Of a DNA stretch of 7,681 bases, positions 1 through 5,144 are shown piece by piece (position 1 is the stretch's first letter; each line of letters starts with the position of its first letter). Made by a program: the position numbers and the translations under genes. The DNA comes from Tissierellia bacterium. Lineage in GTDB: Bacteria; Bacillota; Clostridia; Tissierellales; Dethiosulfatibacteraceae. The DNA lies in contig SKID01000356.1 in assembly GCA_007116605.1 (NCBI GenBank), positions 1-7,681 on the forward strand. The letters run 5' to 3'. The notes below the pieces were generated by a model. That model was not told where the DNA came from and searched no databases. It was given only the letters and a program-made list of their open reading frames with translations.

Positions 1-1721
1 TAAAAGAGTTTGCAGAGTTAATGGACGTGCCTGTAAATGTTGTGATTACCAAATTAATGTCTATGGGTGTGATGGCTAATTTAAACCAAGACATCGACTA
101 TGATACTGCTTTTGTAGTTGCTGAAGAATTAGAAATTCCTATTCAAAAAATGGAAATAGAAGACAAAATAGAAATACTAAAAGAAGAATTTGATAGTGAA
201 GATTCTGATTCTGAATTAGTGACTAGACCTCCTATTGTAACTGTCATGGGTCATGTTGATCATGGAAAGACATCATTATTAGATGCCATTAGAAATACTA
301 AAATGACAGATACAGAAGCAGGTGGTATTACTCAGCATATTGGTGCATCTGTAATTGATGTCAATGATAAGTTAATTACATTTTTAGATACTCCTGGCCA
401 TGAAGCTTTTACTTCTATGCGTTCAAGAGGTGCTAAGGTCACAGATATTGCCATACTTGTAGTCGCAGCAGATGATGGTATTATGCCACAAACAATCGAA
501 GCAATCAATCATGCAAAAGCAGCAGAAGTGCCCATTATTGTGGCCATTAATAAAATTGATAAACCGAATGTTAATATTGACCGTGTGAAGCAAGAACTCT
601 CAGAGCAAGGATTAGTTCCGGAAGATTGGGGTGGAGATACCATTTGCGTAGAAGTATCAGCCCTAAAAAGAATCGGTATCGATGAATTGTTAGAAATGAT
701 ATTACTTGTTGCTGAAGTGGAGGAGTTAAAAGCAAATCCAAATAGATTGGCAAAAGGAACGATTATTGAAGCAAACCTTGATAAAGGAAGAGGCCCTGTA
801 GCAACAGTGCTCATTGAAAAAGGCACACTAAAAAAGGGAGATTTTGTTATCACAGGCACATCCTATGGTAAAGTAAGAGTGATGATTAATAGTCGAAGAA
901 AGCGTATCAATGAAGCTGGTCCGGCTATTCCAGTTGAAATCACAGGTTTATCAGAAGTTCCTGAAGCAGGAGATATCCTCTATGCAGTTAAAGATGAAAA
1001 ACTAGCAAAAAGCCTAGTGGAAGAGAAAAAACAGCAAGAAAAAGATGACAGTCAAAAAGTAAATACAAAAGTATCCTTAGAAGACTTGTTTAGTCGTATT
1101 CAAGCTGGAGAAATCAAAGACTTAAATTTAATTGTAAAAGCAGACGTAAAAGGTTCTATCGAAGCAGTGAAACAATCCCTTGAAAAGCAAAGTATTAAAG
1201 AGGTTAAAGTTAATACGATTCATGGTGGTGTGGGTGGTATTAATGAAACAGATATTATGCTGGCATCTGCTTCTAATGCCATTGTTATAGGATTTAATGT
1301 AAGGCCTACAAGTGGCGCTATTGAATTAGCGCGTAGAGAAAATGTAGATATTCGAACCTATCGAGTGATTTATCATGCCATTGAAGATATAGAAGATGCT
1401 GTTAAAGGAATGCTAGATCCTGAATTTAAAGAAGTGGTACTTGGAAGAGCCGAAGTGAGAGCTACATTCAAAGTGCCTAATATTGGTACTGTAGCAGGAG
1501 CTTATGTGACACAAGGTAAAATCACAAGAAAATCAAAAGTTCGTTTACTTAGAAATGAAATTGTTATTCACGAAGGAGACATTTCTTCATTGAAACGATT
1601 CAAAGATGATGCATCAGAAGTAGCTTCTGGTTATGAGTTTGGCATAGGTCTAGAAAAGTTTAATGATGTTAAAGATGGCGATATTATTGAAGCCTATATC
1701 ATGGAAGAAGTAAAAAGGTGA
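1..1721 (+). CDS. infB: Translation initiation factor IF2 (partial, 5' end outside window)
   Basis: IF2 is the GTPase that brings fMet-tRNA to the 30S subunit and promotes 50S joining. The reading frame is open from base 3 with no stop before it, and the residues before the first ATG (position 21) still match the IF2 region ahead of the G domain, so the gene starts upstream and that ATG is internal. Numbering visible residues from base 3, the G domain shows G1 GHVDHGKT (83-90), switch I GGITQHIGA (107-115), G3 DTPGH (129-133), G4 NKID (183-186) and G5 SAL (219-221). A beta-barrel domain II, a charged linker (about 340-358), domain III and the C-terminal fMet-tRNA-binding barrel (about 475-572) follow. 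In that last domain the usual GYECG reads GYEFG (543-547). The stop codon is embedded in the rbfA ribosome binding site. The variable N-terminal region is not visible. Identity is certain. Confidence 0.98.
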   Translation, partial: KEFAELMDVPVNVVITKLMSMGVMANLNQDIDYDTAFVVAEELEIPIQKMEIEDKIEILKEEFDSEDSDSELVTRPPIVTVMGHVDHGKTSLLDAIRNTKMTDTEAGGITQHIGASVIDVNDKLITFLDTPGHEAFTSMRSRGAKVTDIAILVVAADDGIMPQTIEAINHAKAAEVPIIVAINKIDKPNVNIDRVKQELSEQGLVPEDWGGDTICVEVSALKRIGIDELLEMILLVAEVEELKANPNRLAKGTIIEANLDKGRGPVATVLIEKGTLKKGDFVITGTSYGKVRVMINSRRKRINEAGPAIPVEITGLSEVPEAGDILYAVKDEKLAKSLVEEKKQQEKDDSQKVNTKVSLEDLFSRIQAGEIKDLNLIVKADVKGSIEAVKQSLEKQSIKEVKVNTIHGGVGGINETDIMLASASNAIVIGFNVRPTSGAIELARRENVDIRTYRVIYHAIEDIEDAVKGMLDPEFKEVVLGRAEVRATFKVPNIGTVAGAYVTQGKITRKSKVRLLRNEIVIHEGDISSLKRFKDDASEVASGYEFGIGLEKFNDVKDGDIIEAYIMEEVKR

Positions 1722-1725
1722 TTAA

Positions 1726-2100
1726 ATGAATATTAAAAAGAAAAAAAGACTAGAAGGTGATATTCAACGCCTTCTCAGTCAAGGAATCCAACGTGTGGTT
1801 AAAGACCCTCGATTGGGTGAGTTAATTAATGTCACAGAAGTATCTATCACTGAAGATATCAAGTATGCGAAAGTGTATGTTTCTGTGATTGGTTCAGAAG
1901 AAGAAAGAACACAGTCTATTGCCATTCTTAACAAGGCGAGTGGTCATATTCGAAAATTTTTGAGTGGTGCTTTAACAGTTAGATATACACCAGAGTTACA
2001 GTTTGTGTTAGATAAAGGCATCGAGAACACCATTAGAATTAATCAACTGCTACAGTCTTTAAATGAATCAGAGGAAACAGAAGATGAATCAACAGAATAA
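1726..2100 (+). CDS. rbfA: 30S ribosome-binding factor A
   Basis: RbfA binds free 30S subunits and assists late maturation of the 5' end of 16S rRNA. The 124-residue product has family-typical length. It shows the type II KH-like fold signature: an N-terminal basic helix, the strand region ITEDIKYAKVYVSV (41-54), the helix with the family's AxG kink around A71-S72-G73, and RYTPELQFVLDKGIE (86-100). The last dozen residues are an acidic Ser/Glu/Asp tail. The start is set by AGGTGA at 1716-1721, which overlaps the infB stop and sits 4 nt before the ATG, so translation is probably coupled to infB. The order infB-rbfA is standard. B. subtilis has ylxP between the two, but there is no ylxP here. 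Confidence 0.96.
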   Translation: MNIKKKKRLEGDIQRLLSQGIQRVVKDPRLGELINVTEVSITEDIKYAKVYVSVIGSEEERTQSIAILNKASGHIRKFLSGALTVRYTPELQFVLDKGIENTIRINQLLQSLNESEETEDESTE

Positions 2101-3088
2101 AAATTATGTAAATAAACTCAAGGAATTGATTCATAATGCTCAGAAAATAGCATTGATTGGACACAAAGATCCTGATGGCGATTGTTTAGGCTCGCTATTA
2201 GGTATCTTTGGTTTAATCCAACAAATGAAGGGTAAAATAGAAGATGACCATTATCAAATGCATGTGTATGTAGATGGAGAAACACCAGATAATTTTCAAT
2301 TTCTTCCTGATATATCAAAGATAGACAACAAAGTATCTGATAATATATATGATTTGACCCTTGTTTTAGATGCTAGTGATAAGAATCGATTAGGGACCAT
2401 GAAGTCAGTTTTTGAAAAGTCAAATATCACCGCTGTGATTGATCATCATATCACCCATAAACCTTTTTGCGATATGACCATACTTGAACCCACCTACAGT
2501 TCTACCGGTGAAATGATTTTTCAATTGGCAAAAGTATGGGGCTTGAATATTACTCAAAATATTGGTATTTGTTTGTATACGGCCATGCTAACAGATACGG
2601 GTCGATTTATATATAGTAGCACTTCTGTCAATACGTTATTGGCTGCGGCAGAGTTAATGGGTTTGGGTGTGCCATTTGATAAGATTGCCCAAGAAGTTTA
2701 TGGTAGTGATAAAAAGGAAGTCTATTTAGCCAAGAGTTACCTACAATCACAAACTATTTTTGCGCTAGATGGTTTATTAGCAATTATTGTGATGAGCCGA
2801 GATGTCTTAGATAAATTTGGTGTTTACCAAAAAGATGTGGATGGACTTGCAGAAAGTTTAAGAGATATCGCTGGCGTTGAAATTGGATGCTTGATTAAAG
2901 ATTTAGGTTCAAACAACGCTAAAGTTAGCCTAAGGTCTAAAGGGACCTATGATGTGGCTAAATTTAGCGCATCTAATGGTGGTGGTGGTCATGCTAGAGC
3001 AGCTGGATTTAATCTTGAGATGACTGCAGAGCATTGTATTCCTTGGATGATAGAGGCATTACAAACATATATCGAGGGAGCAAAATGA
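2084..3088 (+). CDS. nrnA: Bifunctional oligoribonuclease / pAp phosphatase, NrnA type (DHH/DHHA1)
   Basis: NrnA-family enzymes degrade 2-5 nt RNA fragments from the 5' end and dephosphorylate 3'-phosphoadenosine 5'-phosphate, finishing mRNA turnover in bacteria without Orn. With the start at 2084 the protein has 334 residues, close to the family norm. DHH domain metal-ligand motifs are all present: GHKDPDGDCLGS (26-37), VLDASD (94-99), IDHHITH (119-125) and TDTGRF (170-175). The DHHA1 substrate-binding glycine loop is GGGGHARAAG (299-308). An upstream in-frame ATG at 2063 exists, but 2084 is preferred because GAGGA (2071-2075) lies 8 nt before it. The gene overlaps the end of rbfA by 17 nt in another frame and its stop overlaps the truB start, so coupled translation is likely. 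Specificity between RNA and pAp cannot be told from sequence. All motif residues look intact. Confidence 0.93.
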   Translation: MNQQNKNYVNKLKELIHNAQKIALIGHKDPDGDCLGSLLGIFGLIQQMKGKIEDDHYQMHVYVDGETPDNFQFLPDISKIDNKVSDNIYDLTLVLDASDKNRLGTMKSVFEKSNITAVIDHHITHKPFCDMTILEPTYSSTGEMIFQLAKVWGLNITQNIGICLYTAMLTDTGRFIYSSTSVNTLLAAAELMGLGVPFDKIAQEVYGSDKKEVYLAKSYLQSQTIFALDGLLAIIVMSRDVLDKFGVYQKDVDGLAESLRDIAGVEIGCLIKDLGSNNAKVSLRSKGTYDVAKFSASNGGGGHARAAGFNLEMTAEHCIPWMIEALQTYIEGAK

Positions 3089-3963
3089 ATGGTTTTATCA
3101 ATGTCTTAAAGCCAACAGCCATGAGCTCACATGATGTGGTTAATCGTTTGAGGCGTATTTTGATGATGAAAAAAATAGGTCATGGAGGAACATTAGATCC
3201 TAATGCAGCAGGTGTTTTGCCAGTTTGTGTGGGAAAAGGCACAAAACTGTCAGAACTCTTAATGACTGGGGATAAAACTTATCTATTTAAGTTGCGCTTA
3301 GGAATTAAAACAGATACAGGTGATATATATGGACAACTTTTAGAAGAAAAACCAGTGACATTAGCTTATTCACAAAATGCCATTGAACAAGCACTATTAC
3401 AATTAACAGGTAGTATATGGCAAAAACCACCTATTTATTCAGCTTTAAAGATGAATGGCAAAAAACTATATGAGTATGCTAGAAAAAATCAATGGGTCGA
3501 TATACCTAAAAGAAATGTCATGGTGTATGCATTGACATTAAAGCATTATTGTAGAAATGAGCTTTTAATTGAAGCAAAAGTATCAAAAGGCACCTATATC
3601 AGAACGCTATGTGAAGATATTGCCCAAGCTTTAGGCACTATTGGCACCATGTCTATGCTGATCAGGACAGAAGCTAAAAATTTATCTATTGATACGAGTT
3701 ATACTTTAGAAGAGATATCCAATGAATTTTTACTAGGTGATAATCGCTTTTTACTGCAATACGACCAAGTCTTCCCATGGGAAAAAGTGATGTTAGAGGA
3801 TAATCTTATTGAAAGATTATTGCATGGACAAGTTGTGAGTTTGAATGATATTGGAATGAATCCAATAGAACATTTTTTCATCGTTGATAAGAAGCATACC
3901 ATTATTGGGACAGGATTAATTAAAGAAAATCAAGGTGTCAAAATTGATAAACGGTTATTTTAG
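3085..3963 (+). CDS. truB: tRNA pseudouridine(55) synthase TruB
   Basis: TruB isomerises U55 in the T-loop of nearly all tRNAs. The 292-residue protein has family length. It starts with MNGFINVLKP, a typical TruB N-terminus, which supports 3085 over the in-frame ATG at 3034. GAGGG at 3074-3078 lies upstream and the start forms an ATGA overlap with the nrnA stop. Landmarks are GTLDP with catalytic Asp38 inside GHGGTLDPNAAGVLP (33-45), KTYLFKLRLG (64-73), QKPPIYSALKMNGKKLYEYA (113-132) and VSKGTYIRTLCEDI (166-179). A C-terminal TruB_C/PUA-like segment occupies about 230-292. Small departures from the common pattern are Gly for Thr in GH(T/G)GTLDP and RTEAKNLSI (194-202) where RTxxGxF is usual. 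These look like lineage divergence, because the catalytic core is intact. Confidence 0.96.
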   Translation: MNGFINVLKPTAMSSHDVVNRLRRILMMKKIGHGGTLDPNAAGVLPVCVGKGTKLSELLMTGDKTYLFKLRLGIKTDTGDIYGQLLEEKPVTLAYSQNAIEQALLQLTGSIWQKPPIYSALKMNGKKLYEYARKNQWVDIPKRNVMVYALTLKHYCRNELLIEAKVSKGTYIRTLCEDIAQALGTIGTMSMLIRTEAKNLSIDTSYTLEEISNEFLLGDNRFLLQYDQVFPWEKVMLEDNLIERLLHGQVVSLNDIGMNPIEHFFIVDKKHTIIGTGLIKENQGVKIDKRLF

Positions 3964-3972
3964 GAGATAAAA

Positions 3973-4710
3973 ATGAAATATGTATCAGCAGCGATAGGAA
4001 ATTTTGATGGCATTCATATAGGCCATGATGCTATCATTCAAAAAGCGATTGAAATGGGTCACTGTCGTGGACAAAGTGTCAAGGTGATTACTTTTGAGTA
4101 TGAATTTGACAAGTTTACAAATATTGCAAAGAAATACCAAAAGATTTACGGTAAACACGGAAAAATGGCATCACTAAAAAGTTATCCTATTGATGATATT
4201 TTGTTTTTTTCATTGAATCAAGAAATGGCAGCCATGTCTCCTGAGAGTTTTATAAAAGATATTTTAGTTAATGAGTTAAATATTCGCACCATTGTTGTGG
4301 GCTTTAACTTTAGATTTGGACATAAAGCAAAAGGAGATACCCTTTTATTGCAAAAATTAAGTCAAACTTACCATTATGATGTGCATGTGATTGAAGCTGT
4401 GAAAAAAGACAATCAGATCATTAGTAGTTCAAGAATACGAGAACTGATTAAGTCAGGTGAGATTGAGCAAGCCAATCAATTATTAGTGGATCCCTATCGC
4501 ATTGATTTTAGAGATCACCAGTATCAAATACACAAAAATCAAGTCGAAATAGTGGAAAAAGATTATGTTTATCCGCCATCAGGTAAATATTTAGTGACAA
4601 TAGAGCAAGATACTTGTGAGATTACTTTAAGAGAATCGAATCATAATATGGTATTAGATTTATGTAAAAATCCAAATGTTGGATCCATTGAATTCATTAA
4701 AAAATTGTAA
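3973..4710 (+). CDS. ribF: Shortened RibF-family FAD synthetase lacking a recognisable riboflavin kinase domain
   Basis: Bacterial RibF normally joins an N-terminal FMN adenylyltransferase to a C-terminal riboflavin kinase and is about 300-315 residues; this one has 245. The nucleotidyltransferase half is clear: GNFDGIHIGH (9-18), AAMSPESFIKDIL (86-98), GFNFRFGHKAKGD (110-122) and SSSRIREL (151-158). The protein starts almost directly at the first motif, and FEYEF (41-45) stands where FxPHP is usual. After about residue 172 only some 73 residues remain. YPPSGKYLVTIE (200-211) and IEFIKKL (239-245) faintly recall strands of the kinase barrel, but the PTxN nucleotide loop and the ETH-type catalytic-Glu strand are absent. 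AGGAG (3962-3966) overlaps the truB stop and sits 6 nt before the ATG. The locus truB-ribF-rpsO is the standard one. I infer an adenylyltransferase-only or altered enzyme. Family membership is sure, activity is not. Confidence 0.88.
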   Translation: MKYVSAAIGNFDGIHIGHDAIIQKAIEMGHCRGQSVKVITFEYEFDKFTNIAKKYQKIYGKHGKMASLKSYPIDDILFFSLNQEMAAMSPESFIKDILVNELNIRTIVVGFNFRFGHKAKGDTLLLQKLSQTYHYDVHVIEAVKKDNQIISSSRIRELIKSGEIEQANQLLVDPYRIDFRDHQYQIHKNQVEIVEKDYVYPPSGKYLVTIEQDTCEITLRESNHNMVLDLCKNPNVGSIEFIKKL

Positions 4711-4739
4711 TTTACAAACACAACAATATGTGTTAGAAT
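4711..4739 (+). promoter_or_regulatory. Sigma-A-type promoter for rpsO (and pnp)
   Basis: A -35 box TTTACA (4711-4716, 5 of 6 consensus) and a -10 box TAGAAT (4734-4739, 5 of 6) are separated by exactly 17 nt. TG at 4731-4732, one base before the -10 box, makes it an extended -10. It begins immediately after the ribF stop codon, and transcription would start near 4746, just before the leader hairpin. It would give rpsO-pnp expression independent of the infB operon. This is inferred from sequence match and position. Confidence 0.72.
4717..4734. repeat. Inverted repeat inside the rpsO promoter spacer
   Basis: AACACA (4717-4722) and TGTGTT (4729-4734) form a perfect 6+6 inverted repeat around a 6-nt centre. 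It lies between the -35 and -10 boxes and touches the first base of the -10 box. It could be an operator, a weak hairpin at the 3' end of the ribF transcript, or chance in AT-rich DNA. I do not recognise it as the site of a known regulator. Confidence 0.35.
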
Positions 4740-4745
4740 ACAAGT

Positions 4746-4820
4746 TGTTCCACAATCTATGTTTAACGACACCTCGACGTAGACATGGGATGTGGTGAAA
4801 AAAAATTAGGAGGAAACATC
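4746..4820 (+). promoter_or_regulatory. Putative S15 autoregulatory leader of rpsO
   Basis: The 5' UTR can form a hairpin with arms 4750-4762 and 4783-4795. It has 13 positions with one A.A mismatch (4755/4790), two U.G wobbles (4756/4789 and 4758/4787) and a C-G pair (4757/4788) between them. The 20-nt loop contains CCTC (4772-4775), complementary to GAGG (4810-4813) of the Shine-Dalgarno AGGAGG, so a pseudoknot could cover the ribosome binding site. A small alternative stem is CGA/TCG (4767-4769 with 4774-4776). Ribosomal protein S15 is known to repress its own mRNA through leaders that mimic its 16S site, where a G.U/G-C element is recognised. The structure is read from the sequence; S15 binding is inference. 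Confidence 0.55.
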
Positions 4821-5090
4821 ATGGCTTTAACAAAAGAGCAAAAAGCAAGCATTATCGAAGAGTACAAATTAGGAGAGAAGGACACTGGCTCACCAGAGGT
4901 TCAAATCGCAATTTTAACAAAGCAAATTAGTGATTTGACAGAGCATTTAAAAGTGAACAAAAAAGACCATCATTCAAGAAGAGGTCTTTTGAAAATGGTA
5001 GGTAAAAGACGTGGGCTTCTCAATTATCTTCAAAAAAATGACATAGAAAGATACAGAAGCATCATTAGCCGATTAGGTTTAAGAAGATAA
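4821..5090 (+). CDS. rpsO: 30S ribosomal protein S15
   Basis: S15 is a primary binder of the central domain of 16S rRNA (helices 20-22) and takes part in a bridge to the 50S subunit. The 89-residue product has the normal length and starts MALTKEQK. AGGAGG (4808-4813) is 7 nt before the ATG, which decides this start over the in-frame ATG at 4785. That earlier ATG lies within the leader hairpin. Conserved blocks are DTGSPEVQ (21-28), HHSRRGLLKMVGKRR (50-64) and the C-terminal RLGLRR. His42, Asp49 and Ser52 match the residues known in bacterial S15 to contact the G.U/G-C element of rRNA, so the capacity to bind a mimic in its own leader is preserved. It has its own promoter and is followed by a hairpin and pnp. 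Confidence 0.98.
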   Translation: MALTKEQKASIIEEYKLGEKDTGSPEVQIAILTKQISDLTEHLKVNKKDHHSRRGLLKMVGKRRGLLNYLQKNDIERYRSIISRLGLRR

Positions 5091-5096
5091 ATTACA

Positions 5097-5125
5097 AGAG
5101 CGGGGTCATCCCGCTCTATTGTTTT
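5097..5125 (+). terminator. GC-rich hairpin between rpsO and pnp (terminator or processing site)
   Basis: AGAGCGGG (5097-5104) and CCCGCTCT (5110-5117) form a perfect 8-bp stem with a 5-nt loop, followed by ATTGTTTT (5118-5125). This resembles a leaky Rho-independent terminator. No separate pnp promoter is evident in the remaining 19 bases, so pnp would depend on read-through or processing. In E. coli the hairpin at this same position is cut by RNase III and used by PNPase to control its own mRNA. A similar role here is possible but unproven. Confidence 0.75.
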
Positions 5126-5144
5126 AATCATTAGGAGGAAATAT

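Noticed and set aside
21..23. ATG at 21 as the start of infB
   Set aside because: The frame is open upstream to the window edge, no ribosome binding site is present, and the residues before it continue the IF2 sequence. The gene is truncated by the window.
509..859. Minus-strand open frame of 116 codons inside infB (and a second one at 571-753)
   Set aside because: They lie fully within the strongly conserved G-domain and domain II coding region, have low-complexity Ser/Thr/Ile-rich translations with no recognisable family, and have no convincing ribosome binding site. They are antisense shadows.
3034..3084. In-frame upstream ATG extending TruB by 17 residues
   Set aside because: It would overlap nrnA by 55 nt, has no good ribosome binding site, and the added residues do not look like TruB. 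MNGFINVLKP from 3085 is the usual N-terminus.
4711..4780. Lost remainder of the riboflavin kinase domain after a frameshift in ribF
   Set aside because: The bases after the ribF stop form a promoter and a leader hairpin. I saw no kinase motif such as the PTxN loop in other frames nearby, so the short form does not look like a recent frameshift.
4785..4820. In-frame upstream ATG extending S15 by 12 residues
   Set aside because: The ATG is within the 3' arm of the leader hairpin and lacks a ribosome binding site. The ATG at 4821 has AGGAGG at ideal spacing and gives the normal 89-residue S15.
4711..4820. Possible FMN riboswitch or T-box in the gap before rpsO
   Set aside because: At 110 nt with a promoter included the gap is too short for either, and the conserved T-box motif and FMN-element blocks are not seen. 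The structure fits a ribosomal-protein leader better.
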